64,000 nucleotides of DNA from NCBI GenBank assembly GCA_050084985.1, contig JBITNC010000001.1:68200001-68264000 (forward strand). Direction: 5' to 3'. The position numbers were made by a program, and so were the translations under genes. A model generated the notes under the pieces. It saw only the letters and a program-made list of their open reading frames with translations, did not search any database and was not told the origin of the DNA. The stretch comes from Nageia nagi. Its lineage: Eukaryota; Pinophyta. Below, piece after piece: positions 1 through 13,449 of this stretch. Positions within the stretch are counted from its first letter, which is position 1; the number at the start of each line of letters is the position of its first letter.

Positions 1-289
1 TGATGATTGGTAGGACTTGGGCTCCTCTTGTGTGGGCATCCAGGTGAAGGCCTAATTTTAGATAAGAAAATAAGCCTCAACAATGTCACTTTACATCTAT
101 GGTTCTTGAGATGAGAAATGTATTTGGGTACATGGGTTATTATTTGAATTGTAAAACATTTGCACTTGTGAATCAAATCAAGCATGTCTTTAGTGTTAAA
201 TGTAACATGTATTATTTACTTGGTTAAAACTTAACATTTAATGTTGTTTTTGAACCACATGCTTATTATTTCATATTCTTATGTAGCAA

Positions 290-3200
290 ATAAGAGACTC
301 CTTTTTACCCAAATAAATTCTTGATGATTTTAACTTTGGAATTTGGGATCCTCATATGAGAGTTGAATTTTAGGCAAGGAAGCTTTGGTAAACAGTGAAT
401 GAGACCCTTGTACCTCCTATAGATGAGAAGGTACTAGAGGCTTACAATATGAAGAATGAGTTGAAAACCTCCAGATCTTCCATGCAATTTTAGATGATGT
501 GTCCTAATGATTTCCTCTTCAACCTTGGTAAAAAAAGCTTGGGATAAGCTTAAACAAATTTACCTTGTTTAAACATTCAAGAAGGTTTACCATTCTTTAA
601 AAGTTGCTTCAATCTTATCAAAGGGAAGATGAAAATGTGGCTATCTACTTGAACAAAATCATTGACCTAAAGATCCAACTTATTACTTATGGATGCAATT
701 GGATCAATGATGAGTTCATGGTTTCATAATTCTTCAATGTTTAAAAACTTTGTAATTTATTATGGAAATAAGGCTTGATGATGAAGAAGAAGTCTTCTCC
801 CTTGAGAACCTTTCTAGGCACCTATTGAAGCATGAGAAAACCCTTAACAATAAGGTGTTGATTTCTTCTCTTAAAGATAATAACATTACTTTTGGAGCAA
901 CAAAACTCCTTTTAAGAATAAGTTCAACCATCAAAGGAAATCTTATCTTTCTTCCTTCAAAAGATTTGAGAAAAGAAGTAATGGCTACAACAATAGCAGG
1001 AACAACAGAAATAATAACCATAGTAGCAAGAATAATGACAACAACAACCACTTCAAGAAAAGAGATAGAAAAAAGAAAGCAAATAATCCATATTCTAAGA
1101 AAAAATTTGATGGTAATTATAACTATTGTGACATCCAAGGTCACAAAGAAGTTGATTGCTATAAAAAGAAAAGAGAGGAAAGAAACAAAGGCAATGGAAA
1201 TGTAAAGAAATACAAAGAAAGAAGAATATTTATGCTAATTTTGCTACGGTGCTCTACTCCATGATTTGCTCTTTTTCATCTAATTAGATTGTTGACTTTG
1301 GTTGCACTAATCACCTATGCTTTAAAAGGAAAAGTTTGAGAACTTTCACAAGTATAGAAAAGATGTAGTTGTGATAGGTGATAACTCTACTCTTGAAGTC
1401 CAAAAAATTGGGAGTGTTTTGATTCACAAAAAGGTTCTTAAAAATATGCTCTATGTTCCTAAGCTTAAGATGAACCTTCTCTTCATAATTAGAGTTACTA
1501 AAAAAAGGTACTCTTTTGAGTTAAACTCTAAATCATGATGCATTAAAAAAGGACTTACCACATTGGTTAAATAATTTATGAAAGATAACCTTTACATTAT
1601 AGATCAAGTTCCATCAAAGATGTGTCTTGCTTCTAGTGTGTGTTCTAGAGGTAATCTTTAGCACCATTATTTAGGGCACCTTAACCACAAGAGTATTCAA
1701 GTCATAAAAGAACAAGAACTTATGGAAGGTTTGCCTTTAATTTCTTTTATTTAGTCTATGAAAAAGTGCATTCTTGGCAAGATGCATAGATAAAAGTTTG
1801 AAAAAGATAAGGTCATAAGAGCATTTTAACCTCTTCAACTTATGCATTCAAATTTGATGGGTTTATTTTAGACTAAGTCACTTAGAGGAGCATCATACAT
1901 CTTGACCTTCATTAATGACTTTAGTAATATTACCTTTGGGTATCTACTTGAGCACAAGGATCAAACCTTTGAGAGTTTTAAAATTTTTTAAGGCCTTTGT
2001 TGAGAATCAAACTAACTTTAAAATCAAGATGTTGAGATCAGATAATGGAGAAAATATAGCAACAATAAGTTCAATGAATATTGGCCTAATTATGGAATCA
2101 AAAGATAGATTATTATTTCTTACACTCCTTAGCAAAATAGTGTTGCTATAAGCACTGCTATTTACACCTTGAATAGGTGTTCCATAAAAACTATTATGAG
2201 TAAAACTTCTTTTGAAGCATGGTTAGGAAGAAAACCTAACATTTCTCACCTTAAGGTGTTTGGTTGTGAAGCATTATCCTACATGATTTAGAGAAAAGGA
2301 AGAATTGGACAAAAGAGCTAAAAAATGCATCTTTATGGGTTATGACAATCAGCATAAAGGCTACAAGCTCTACTCTCCATCCTATAAAGCCATGTTTAGT
2401 TTCAAGAGATGTAAAGTTAAATGAACTTCTTGAAGATTCTACTTTAAAGAGGATGATGATTTAAAATACTCTTTAGTTGGTCCTAGCTGGTTAGATATTT
2501 ATATAGACAAGTCACCTCAAGAATGAAATTCTTCAACAAAATGGTAACAAGGAGCATGAATTTGAAAAAATCCTTAATTGCCAAGATTGACAATAAGCAT
2601 GAGCCTTGAACCTTCAAAGAATCTTCTAAACATCAATGCTAGATAAAATCTATGAAAGTGGAGTATGAGGCACTTATGAAAAATAAAACTTGGGACTTGG
2701 TTCCTTATCCGAATGAAAAGAATGTGATTGATAATAAGTGGATCTATAAGGTCAAATTCATTTTAGTTGAAGATATTCAGAAATACAAAGCAAGGTTAGT
2801 AGCTAAAGGTTTTGCTTATAAATATGATGTAGATTATGAGGAAACCTTTGCTCCAAGGGTAAATATTCCTACTATAAGAGTTATCTTCACTCTTTCTATA
2901 GCTTAAAGATGGAAATTTTTCAATTTGATGTCAAGAGTGCATTTTCAATGGTGACTTAGATGTGGAAATCTTTAGAAATAAACCAAAAAGGTTTATTATG
3001 GAAGGTAAATATTCCTTTGTGTGCAAGCTAAAGAAGTCATTGTATGGACTTAAGCAAGCACCTTGAGCCTGGTACAAAAATATTTTAAGGTACTTTGTAG
3101 ATATTAGTTTCTCAAAGTGTTTTTCTAATCCCAATCTATATGTGCTCAATCAAGGAAAAGATGTGGTCTTGATTCTCCTTTATGTGGATGATCTTCTAAT

Positions 3201-4143
3201 AATGGGAACAAGGATGAAATTATTTTAGAGTGCATATCCAAACTTAAGGCAACATTTAAAATTGATTGATCTTAATATCTTGCACTACTATCTTGGAATG
3301 CAAGTGTATCAATACAAGGATTATACTTATCTCAATCAATCTAAGTATATATTATACATCTTATAGAAGTTTAGAATGGAGGAGTGTAGATATTTTATGA
3401 TCCTAATCTCTCTTGGAATCATTATTTCTCTGAGATCCAACTCTCATTGGCTAATGCTATAGCATATAGGCAATTAATTAGTAGTCTTTTGTATTTGACT
3501 ATATCTAGGCTAGATATTACCTTTGTAGTGAATTTCATGGAAAGATTCATATAGAAACCATATGTTGAGCACCTCAATGCTATTAAAAAAATATTGAGGT
3601 ATGATGTAGGGACTAAGGATCTTGCTCTTAAGCATTCTAAGTTACCTTCATTTGTTCTCTTTGGATTCTCAGATTCTAACTATGGAGGAGATAGAGATGA
3701 TAGGAAATCAACCTTTGCATATATGTTTAGCATTGGTTCATGTGCTATCTCTTAGCTTCTAAGAAGCAACCTACTATTTCTCTTTCCACTATAAAAGTTG
3801 AATATTGTGCCATATCTATTGTAGCCTAGGAAGCCATTTGGCTAAGGTATCTTTTGAAAAAAATTAGGTATGAGAAAGTTGGCTCATCTTTGATTTATTC
3901 AGATAATTAGTTGGCTATTTCTTTGGCCAAGAATCCTATGTTCTATTAGAGAACAAAACATATGGAAATTCATGCCTATTTTATCAAGGAGAAGGTTCTT
4001 AATGGCATCATACACCTAAGTATTGTCCATCCACCTTGAAATCTACTAATTTGTTCACCAAGCCTTTTCTAAAAGCTCAATTTTGTAAGCTTAGGGATGC
4101 TATTAGGTTGGTGAATTTGCCCTCAAGGGGAAGTGGAGTTTGA
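290..4143 (+). pseudogene. Copia A gag-pol polyprotein, heavily mutated
   Basis: Remnant of a single copia Gag-Pol reading frame, aligned by eye with element C. The expected start codon at 290 reads ATA. Recognisable parts in order: UBN2-type gag (FNFGIWDPHMR near 330), zinc-knuckle remnant near 1,120-1,160, protease near 1,290 (DFG instead of DSG), integrase zinc-finger region near 1,660-1,770, integrase core from 1,842, reverse transcriptase with KARLVAKGF near 2,790 and YVDD near 3,180, and RNase H near 3,670-3,960. The integrase first aspartate is Asn (codon 1851-1853), as in C but not B. A TAG near 3,948 sits at the same codon as a TAG in C. More than ten stops and several frameshifts make it dead. 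Confidence 0.88.
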
Positions 4144-4225
4144 ATTCTTATGTTGAATTCATGTTTGTGATGATAACTTCACCCCTAGAAAGATTTTGTG
4201 CTATATAATATTGATTTTGTTGTAC

Positions 4226-4620
4226 ACCTTCATGATAAGTTCACTCTACAGTGAGCAACTTGTTGTATAAATTGATCAATCTAGCATTATTCAGTTATCC
4301 ATATGTGAAGAATTCTTATGTGTATTTTAATACTGTTTAGTTATCCATATGTGAGGAACTTATATGTGCATGCTCTATTTTGGTCAATCTAGCACTGTTC
4401 AATTATCCATATGTGAGGAACTCATATGTGCATGCTCTATTTTGGTTAATCTAGCACTATTCAATCATCCATATATGAAGAAATCATATGTGCATGCTCT
4501 ATTTTGGTCAATCTAGCACTATTCATTTATCCATGTGTGAGAAGCTCTTATGTGTCTTTTCACACTATTCAGATATCCATATGTGAGGAACTCATATATG
4601 CATGCTCTATTTTGTAATGA
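4226..4620 (+). repeat. Tandem array between pol and 3' LTR of copia A
   Basis: About six degenerate units of 45-65 bp, each containing TTATCCATATGTGAGGAACT and most followed by a CATGCTCTATTTTGGTCAAT type stretch and AGCACTATTCA. The array lies between the end of pol and the polypurine tract. Elements B and C carry arrays at the same place with related or different units. Confidence 0.8.
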
Positions 4621-5073
4621 TAATCAACATATGTTTTATATACAATAGGTGACCATAAGTTTTTGGCATGGCATCTTCGTGATGACTTATAATGCACCAT
4701 TGATTAGTTCATGATGGCATTTGTGTGATTCATTTATCTTTGATGAGATGAATATATTGCATCTAACTAATCTTGTTATTTGAGTTGCTTATGACTTGGA
4801 GGTTCCTTGAGATTGCAGGTTACTTACCTCAAGTATGCAAGCTCTTGGAGACTCTTCATGACTTCTAGTTGGATGACTACTTCATGTACATTGAAATTGA
4901 TTATGGTTAACGATTGTATTTGACAAGGTAGTGAGTCTCAAACTAGATCTTTCTTACTTCATAAATATGTAAAAAGTTCTCATCTTTGTTGTATCTATTT
5001 GGAGGAGAACTTTCTTATTTTCTCTTCTTCTTCTCTCTTATTTGCTCTATCCCAATAATGCATTAATGGGAAG

Positions 5074-5565
5074 TATTAGAATGTATAATGCATTATTATA
5101 AAGGTTTGTATTAATTCTCTTTATAAATTCACTAATACTTAAGGGTATCATTTGATACCTTAAGTATTTAAGTGAATATGATAATGTAACTTGTCCTACA
5201 CTCCATGTCATGAGCATGCCCTTTGGGTAAAAAGATGTGCATCTCATGCTATTGTACATTGGATAAAAGGGTGATCCAAAGAGGGATTTTGACCTATAAA
5301 TAGAAGGCTTCCACTTTGTGATCACACATCAATTGTGGAGTAAATTTATGCTATAGGATAGAAGTGTAGGAGATAAGATTAGGAGGATTGTAAGAGAGTT
5401 GTGTTTGTGATTGAAGTAGTTAGTGGATGTACTTCTAGTTGAAGGAACCACTTACATCTTATGTTATCTTTGTGAGATTGCTTTGTGAGTTAGTTAGATG
5501 TGTTTTGTGAGCTTTCATGTGATCTTGGTTGTTTAGGAATTATCTTGTTAGTGTTAGTTCCTTTA
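5074..5565 (+). repeat. 3' LTR of copia A (492 bp)
   Basis: It starts TATTAGAATG (the expected TG is mutated to TA) directly after a purine tract AATGGGAAG (5065-5073) and ends GTTAGTTCCTTTA (expected CA lost). It aligns along its length with both LTRs of element B. It contains a TATA box TATAAATAG at 5295-5303 and a perfect-looking palindrome of about 50 bp at 5127-5177. Confidence 0.88.
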
Positions 5566-6827
5566 AGAATGCATGCACATTATGTTCTCTCTTCATAGCA
5601 TGTTGCATTTCTATGTTAGTATCTATATTTCTATCTTAGCTTCGGTTAGTTCTTGGCATAAGTAGATATTCCATACTTCCACCCATCCTTATGTCTCTTT
5701 GCCCATATTCATAGGAGTACATCCTATGTATTCGACCTTGTCTTATTGCTTTTACTACTTGTGGACCTCCAACATCATTTATTCCTCTATGGATTTGGTT
5801 CCACCATGGTTCCATTGGATCCATGTTCAATCTGTTTGTCTTTTGCATTCCTCTCATGTTGTATGTCCCATTTAATAGTCATGATAACCATGAAGGATCA
5901 CATAGTGTGTCCTATTCATCACCCCATCTTGACCATCCATCTTATCACCACGTGGCTATACACCATTCCATCTTGATAATTCACATAGCCACTATGCATA
6001 CACCCATCATTGTATCCTATCTATTCATCTACCTTTTGCATATCACCATTAATGTCATCATCATTACATTCCTATCCAATCACTATGCACATACCGCATC
6101 ATTATTTCCTCCATCATTTCTTTTGACCTTTCAAACCATTACCATTCAACCCCACATGTTAGTGCGAGATTTTCACTTCTATGAATCTTATGTCTTGACT
6201 ATCCTTTTTCTTCATTTACCATTATTTCCATCATTATTTATTGGACCACTTCACATCTTTTCAAATGTATATAATCTTATGTGATCCCTATGTTTCTTCA
6301 TGGCTTATTCTCTTAATCCATTTTCTTCTTTTTCATTTTGTTTCTCATGTTCTTCATCCTATCATTGATCCCTTTTATTTCCTCACCCTCTCGAGTGAGT
6401 TTAGGACCTCATCATGTATTGTTAATGTTGTACAACCATGGCCTTTCACATCACATTTCCTATCAAGTCCCTATCACGATAGTAACTCACTTTCATTCAT
6501 AAGTAGCCTAAAAATCACTTTAGGACTTACATGATCTTTTCTTGGACATGTTGATCATGTTTGTCTATTTCTATTACTACTGAGTTCATCCCAATTATAT
6601 GTGGCATATAATGGTGTACATCTCATTTAATCCCTTTTTGCTATAATTTATGTGTTATGCTAGCCCAATGGCTCTTCACCCAGGGAGCACTTTAATACAA
6701 TCATTATTTCCTAGTTGATATGTCAATTTCAACTTCAATGGTCATCTGCTTATTTGCTCCACCTAATCTAACATGATGGACATCAGATTCTTCATCACTA
6801 CTTCTTCTTCCTATGTTAGTTTCTGTC
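5566..6827. other. Non-coding pyrimidine-rich repeat, left part of older host sequence
   Basis: No gene is supported. The stretch is T/C-rich on the + strand with many CAT and ATC words. Open frames here give low-complexity His/Ser/Leu-rich peptides with no recognisable domain. Its composition resembles 24,264-25,880, on the other side of element B. The two were probably contiguous before B inserted. Confidence 0.5.
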
Positions 6828-7309
6828 TGAAGGAACTAACACCGACAAAATAATTCCTAAGCAACCAAGATCTCATGAAAGCTCACAATATACATCTAAA
6901 TAACTCATAAAGCAATCTCACAACATAACACAAGATAGAAGTGGTTCCTCCAACTAGGAGTACATCTACTAACTAGATCTCACTTCATTCACCAATATGA
7001 ACTCTTACAATCCTTCTAAACACTATCCTATAGCATAACTTTACAACATATTGGTATGTGATCAAAAGAGGGAGCATTCTATTTATAGACCAAAATCTCT
7101 CTTTGGATCACCCTTTTATCCAATGTACAAAAGCATGACATGCACATCCTTTTACCCAAAGGGCATGTTCATGACATGGAGTGAAAGCCAAGTTACATTA
7201 TCATATTCACTTAAATACTTAAAGTATCAAATGATACCCTTAAGTATTAGTGAACTTACATAGAATATTATTACATAACCTTTACAATAATGCATTATAC
7301 ATTCCAACA
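6828..7309 (-). repeat. 3' LTR of copia B (482 bp)
   Basis: Read on the - strand it begins TGTTGGAATG and ends GTTAGTTCCTTCA, with TG...CA ends. A weak purine tract (AAAATGGAG on the - strand) lies directly upstream. TATAAATAG is present on the - strand near 7,080. The palindrome shared by this family lies at 7205-7255. Confidence 0.88.
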
Positions 7310-7779
7310 CTCCATTTTAATTCAATATTAGGATAGAGCGAATAAGAGATAAGAAAGAGAAAATAAGAGAGTTCTTCTCTAAAAGATACAATGAAGATGA
7401 GAATTTTTTACATATTTGTGAAGTAAAAAAGATCTAGTTTGAGATTCATTACTTTTTCAAATACAATTATTAATCACAATTGGTTTCAATGTACATGAAG
7501 TAGTCATTCAATTGGAAGTCGTGAAGAGTCTCCAAGAGCCTGCATACCTAAGGTACGTAACCTACAATCTCAAAGGAACCTAAAGTCATAAGCAGCTCAA
7601 ATAATAAGATCAATTAGATGTAGCATATTCATCACAACAAGGATAGATGAATCACATAAATGCCATCATGAACTGATCAATGGTGCATTATAAGTCATCA
7701 CAAAGATGTCATGCCAAAAACTTATAGTCACCTACTATATATAAAACATGTGTTGATTATCATTACAAAATAGAGCATG

Positions 7780-7915
7780 CGCATATGAATTCCTCACATA
7801 TTGATAACTAAATAGTGCCAAAAGACACATAAGATTTCCTCACACATGGATAACTAAACAGTGCTAGATTGGCCAATCTTTTATTTTAAAAATTTGTACA
7901 ACAAGTTCCTCACAT
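7780..7915 (-). repeat. Remnant tandem array upstream of B 3' LTR
   Basis: Two to three decayed units with TTCCTCACACATGGATAACTA, the reverse complement of the element A array unit, in the same pol-to-LTR position. This is independent support that A and B belong to one family. Confidence 0.65.
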
Positions 7916-8006
7916 AGAGCAAACTTACCATGAAGGTTTATAATAAAATCAACACCATATAGCACAAAATCCTCCTAAGGTTAAAGTTTTCATCACAAAT
8001 AAGAAT

Positions 8007-11000
8007 TCAAAGTTCAATCCGCCTTGAGGGCAACTTCACCAACCCGATAACATCCCTAAACTTACAAAACTAAGCTTTCAAGAGGGGCTTGGTGAATAAA
8101 TTAATGAAGTTCATGGTGTGTGGACAATACTCTAGGTGTATGATGTCATAAAAAACCTACTCCCTAATGAAATGGGCATGGATTTCCACATGTTTTATTT
8201 TTTGATAGAACATAGGATTCTTAGCCAAAGAAATAGCCGATTAATTATCTAAAGAAATGAAAGATGACCCACCTTGTCATACCCAATTTATTTTAGAAGA
8301 TGCCTTAGCCAAATGACTTCTTGGGCTACAATAGACATGGCAGATATTCAACTTTTATGGTGGAAAGATAAATAGTAGGCTAATTCTTGGAAGCCTAAAA
8401 GATAGCATCTGAATCAATACTAAAAACATATGCAAAAGTTGATTTTTTGCCATCTCTATCTCCCCCATAGTCAGAATCTAAGAATCTAGAAAGAACAAAT
8501 GAGGGTAACTTGGAATACTTAAGAACAAGATCTTTAATCCCTGCAACATACCTCAAGATTTGCTTAACAACATTGAGATGCTCAACATATGGTTTCTGCA
8601 TGAATTATGCTATCAGATTCATTGCAAAGGTAATATCTAGCCTGGATATACTCAAATACAAAAGACTACCAATTAATTGCCTATAAACTATAGCATCAGC
8701 TAATTAAGAGTTAAAGCTTAAATAAATAGTGATTTCAGAAGAGATTGGGATCACAACATATCTACACTCCTCCATTCCAAATTTTGCAAGATGTTTGATG
8801 TATACTTAGATTGATTGAGATAAGTACAATTCTTGTATTGATACACTTGCATTCTAAAATAGTAGTGCAAAAGACCAAGATCAATTATTTCAAATATTGC
8901 CTTAAGTTTGGATATGCACTCTTGAATGATTTTAGCATTATTTCTAGTTATCAAAAGATCATCCACATAAAGGAGAATGAAGATCACATCTTTTCCTTGA
9001 TTGACCACATATAGATCAAAGTCAAAAAAACACTTGAAGAATCTAATGACTACAAATTACCTTGAAATCTTTCTATACTAGGCTCTAGGTGCTTGTTTAA
9101 GTTCATACAATGACTTCTTTAGCTTGCACATAAAAGACTCTTTACCTTTCACAATAAACTCTTTTGGTTGATTCATGAATATTTCTACATCTAAGTCACC
9201 ATTGAGAAATGCATTCTTGATGTCAAGTTGACAAACTTTTCATCTTTGAACTATAGAAAGAGTAATGATAATCTTAATAGTAGACATCTTTACCATGGGA
9301 GCAAAGGTTTTCTCATAATTTACATCGTATTTCTGAGCAAAACCTTTGGCTACTAATCTTGCCTTATATTTCTCAATATCTCTAACTGAATTGAACTTGA
9401 CCTTGTAGATCCACTTATTTCAAATCATATTCTTCTCATTGGGATAAAGAACAAAGTCCTAAGTTTTATTTTTTAAAAACACCTCATTCTCCACTTTCAT
9501 GGCTTCCATCTAGCACTTATGCTTAGAAGCTTATTTGAAGGTTGAGGGCTCATGCTTGTTGTCAGTCTTAGCAAATAAAGATTTATTCAAGGTCATCTCT
9601 CCTTATTACCCTTTATGTTGGAGAATTTTATTCCTGAGGTGACTTATCTAGATCAATATCTAACCAGCTAGGTGCAACTGAAGAGTCCTTTAGATCATCA
9701 ACATCCTCATTAGAAGTAGATTCATTAGGAAGTTCATTGAACTTTACATCCTTTGAAACAAACATGACTTTGTAGGATGGAGAGTAGAGCGTGTAGCCTC
9801 TATGCTAATTATCATAACCCATAAAGATACATTTTTCATCTCTTTTGTCTAACTTCTACTTTTTCTTAGAAATAATGTAGAAGAATGCTTCACAACCAAA
9901 CACCCTAAGGTGTGAAATGTTAGGTTTTCTTCTTGACCATATCTCAAAAGGATTTTTACTCATAATGGCCTTTGTGAGACACCTATTCAAGGTGTAAATA
10001 GCAATGCTCATAGCTTCACTCCATAAGAAACTAGGAAGATTACCCAACATGCATCTAGCCATCTCTATAATTATTATGTTTTTTCTTTCAACAACACCAT
10101 TCTACTGAGAAGTGTAAGGAATCATGAACTACCTTTTAATTCCATACTTAGCATAATAATCATCGAACTCATTATTGTTATATTCTCTTCCATTATTTGA
10201 TCTCAACATCTTGATTTTAAGGTTAATTTGATTCTCAACAAAGGCCTTAAAAACCTTAAAACTCTCAAAGGTTTGATTCTTGTGCTCAAGTAAATACCCA
10301 AAAGTCATCCTACTAAAGTCATCAATGAAGGTAAAGACATAAGATGCTCCTCCAAGTGACTTAGTCTGAAATGGATCCATCAAATCTGAATGCACAAGTT
10401 GAAGAGGTTGAGATGCTCTTATTGCCTTATCTTTTTCAAACTTTTATCTATGTATTTTGCCAAGAGTGCACTTTTCTCATAAACCAATCAAAGAAAAAAT
10501 TGAAGGCAATCCTTTCACAAGTTCTTGGTCTTTTATGACTTGAATACTCTTGTGGTTAAGGTGCCTTAAATGTTGTACCAAAAATTGCCTCTAGAACACA
10601 CACTTATAGCAAGACACATCTTTGATGGAACTTGATCTACAATGTAGAGATCATCTTTCACTGATCCTTTAACCAATGTGGTAAGTCCTTTCTTAATGTA
10701 CCAAGATTAAGAGTCAAACTCAAAAGTGTACCCTTTTTTAGTAATTTAGATCATAGAGAGAAGGTTCATCCTTAACTTAGGAATATAGAGAACATTTTTA
10801 AGAACCTTTTCGTGAATCAGCACACTCCCAATTCCTTAGATTTCAAGGGTAGAGTTATCACTTATCATAATTGCATCTTTTTAATACTTGTGAAAGTTCT
10901 CAAACTTTTCTTTTTCAAAGAAAGGTGATTAGTGCAACTAGAGTCAACAATCTAATCAGATAAAAAAGAGTAAGACATGGAGTAGAGCACCATAGTAAAA

Positions 11001-11966
11001 CTAGCATGAATATTCTTCTTTCCTATGTAGTTATTTACATTTCCATTGCTTTTGTTCTTTTCTTCTCTTTTTTTTATAGCAATCAACTTCTTTATGACTT
11101 TGGATGTCACAATAGTTACAATTACTATCAAAATTTTCCTTAGGATATGGATTGTTTGCTTTGCTTTTTCTATCTATTTGCTTGAAGTGGTTGTTGTTAC
11201 TATTGTTCCTATTGTTGTTGTTGTTATTTTTATTATTTCTACTATTGATGTAGACATTACTTCTTTTTTCAAGCCTTTTGGAAGAAGAAGGATAAGATTT
11301 CTTTTAATGGTTAAACTTCTTCTTGAAAGGAGTTTTGGTTATTTCAAGAGCAACGTTATTATCCTTTGGAGAAGAAATCAATACATTTTTGTTAAGAGTT
11401 TCTTTATGCTTCAAAAGGAGCCTATAAAAGTTCTCAAAGGATAAGAATTCTTCTTCATCATCAAGCTTTTTTTTCTATAACCATCACAAATTTTCCAAAT
11501 TTTGAAGAAAGGTTTTGAAGAATGATGAAGACCATGAACTCATCATTGATCCAATTGCATCCACAAGCAACAAGTTGGATTTTTAAGTTAATGATTTTAT
11601 TCAAGTATATGGCAACATTTTCATCTTTAAATTAACAAGATTAAAGTAACTTTTGAAAAATAGTAAACCTTGTTGAAAACTTTGAACCAAGGTATATTTG
11701 CTTAAGCTTAGCCCAAGCTTCCTTTGTCGAGGTTGAAGAGGAAATCATCAAGAGCATATCATTTGAAACTACATAGAATATATAGAGGTTGCTAACTCAT
11801 TTTTTATGTTATAAGCCTCTAGTGCCTTCTCATCTATAGGAGGTACAAGGTTTTCATTCACTATTTACCAAAGCTTCTTTGCTTGCAATTTAACTCTCAT
11901 TTGAAGTTCTCAAATACCAAAGTTGGAACCGTCAAGAATGTGTTTGGGTAAAAAAGATTCTCCCAT
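8007..11966 (-). pseudogene. Copia B gag-pol polyprotein, heavily mutated
   Basis: Remnant Gag-Pol frame on the - strand, starting at an intact ATG (11966-11964, protein start MGESFLPKHILDGSNFG) and ending at the TGA at 8009-8007. Identifiable parts: UBN2-type gag, zinc-knuckle region near 11,080-11,120, integrase core near 10,390 (HSDLMDPF, first catalytic Asp present, unlike A and C), reverse transcriptase with YVDD near 8,960, and RNase H near 8,440-8,600 (DSDYGGDRDGKKST). Several frames are broken by stops and indels, so no full protein is possible. At the codon where A and C share a TAG after the RNase H region, B reads CAA (Gln). This gives the ancestral state at that site. Confidence 0.88.
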
Positions 11967-12828
11967 TTAATACACAAGAATGTGAAAAATAATAAGTATG
12001 TGATTCAATAAACAATATTATATGTTTAAGTTTTAACCAAGTAAGTAATACATGATTCATTTTATTTGATTCACTTGTGCAAATTTTTTACAACTCAAAT
12101 AATAATCCATGTACCTAAATACTTTTGTCATCACCAAGAATCATATATATAGAGTGATATTATTGAGGTTTATTTTCTTATCTAAAATTAGGCCTTCACT
12201 TGGATGCCCAAATAAGAGGAGCCCAAGTACTACCAATCCTCAACCAGTTTGCCTTAGTCAGTATTATACTTTCACAAGAAGTACCCACTATTTTCCAAAG
12301 TTATGATGTATATTGGATCGACCAAATTATTAATATTGATTAGGTTTCAAATTTTTCTCCTAGGTTATCAGGATAATCCTTGAATGGACATGTGGACATG
12401 TGATATCATTATATACATGCCTAGCCATCTATTGAAGTTATGTCCAAACCAACAGAGGACTTAGGGGCAATTAAGAAGTACAAACTTTTCACCATTTGGA
12501 TCATCAGACTTAAAGGCTCCAATCTAGTTTTCCTCATCTCATGGATCCTTGAACAAGTCATGTTACAAAATGTACATGCGGATGTGTTCATTTTAGGGGT
12601 TTGCTCATATCAATGTTTGCATTTTTATTTGCAAAAGCAAATATGACAAAAAAAAATGAAGCAAAGAGCATAAATAAAACATCATCTATTTAAAATTTGA
12701 AACCTAAATGTCCAACAGGTTTTGTTTACCATCCCCTAAAGGACATCTTTACATCATTCCTATTTTTGCATAAGTCCATTCTTGCATAAAGAAGTAGATT
12801 GTATCATAAATTAAGATTTTAAGTGATA

Positions 12829-13125
12829 AGCATGCATTATTTAACTTAAAAAATAAGTAGGAATAATACATTATTTAACTTTAAAAATAAGTAAGAAGCA
12901 TGCATTATTTAACTTAAAAAAATAAGTAGGAAGCATGCATTATTTAACTTAAAAAGTAAGTAGGAAGCATGCATTATTTAACTTAAAAATATAAATAAGA
13001 AGCATGCATTATTTAACTTAAAAAATATGTAGGAAGCATGCATTATTTAACTTAAAAGAAATAAGTAGGAAGCATGCATTATTTAGCTCAAAAATATTTT
13101 TAAGTACTAAGCATGCATTATTCCT
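12829..13125 (-). repeat. Tandem array in leader of copia B, ~36-bp unit
   Basis: About nine copies of a unit of the type GCATGCATTATTTAACTTAA followed by AAAATAAGTAGGAA. The spacing is irregular (33-40 bp) and differences accumulate toward both ends. There are no unique spacers, so it is a minisatellite. It lies in the untranslated leader of B. Confidence 0.85.
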
Positions 13126-13449
13126 ACACAAGATTAAGAGGTATGCAATTTCTAGATAAAGTAAAATTTTGTATGCAAAATCTAGATAAAATTTAAGTAA
13201 AAATTTATACAAATTCCCTCCTTTTTACTTAAAGTTTTATCCTTAAAGATAGCATATTAATTTAGCAATTTATCTCTAAAAATATTTGCATGCTAGAAAA
13301 AAAATCTTCTAAGTATACATCTATCTTGCAACTTCAAGATAGTTTAAAAAAATGCCAAAATTTTAAGGAGCAAAAAAAATTGCCTTAGTCTTCTTTATCC
13401 AATTAAATAAGATAAGAATTAATTAAGCAATCATTTACTCCTACTCCTA

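Larger units (their letters stand above)
1..5565 (+). mobile_element. Copia element A, decayed, 5' end outside window
   Basis: Ty1/copia LTR retrotransposon on the + strand. The window opens in its untranslated leader: bases 1-90 match the leader of element C just before its gag (around 18,100-18,180). Then follow a gag-pol region full of stops and frameshifts, a tandem-repeat array, and a 3' LTR. The 5' LTR must lie upstream of base 1. The LTR groups it with element B (same family) and more distantly with C. It is too decayed to encode protein. Confidence 0.9.

Noticed and set aside
5823-6534. Open frames of 153 and 97 codons in a T/C-rich stretch
   Set aside because: Peptides are low-complexity His/Ser/Phe/Leu mixes without domain, with no conserved partner; composition explains the lack of stops.
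12829-13125. Regular array as a CRISPR
   Set aside because: Units abut with no unique spacers, and the DNA is plant nuclear; it is a minisatellite.
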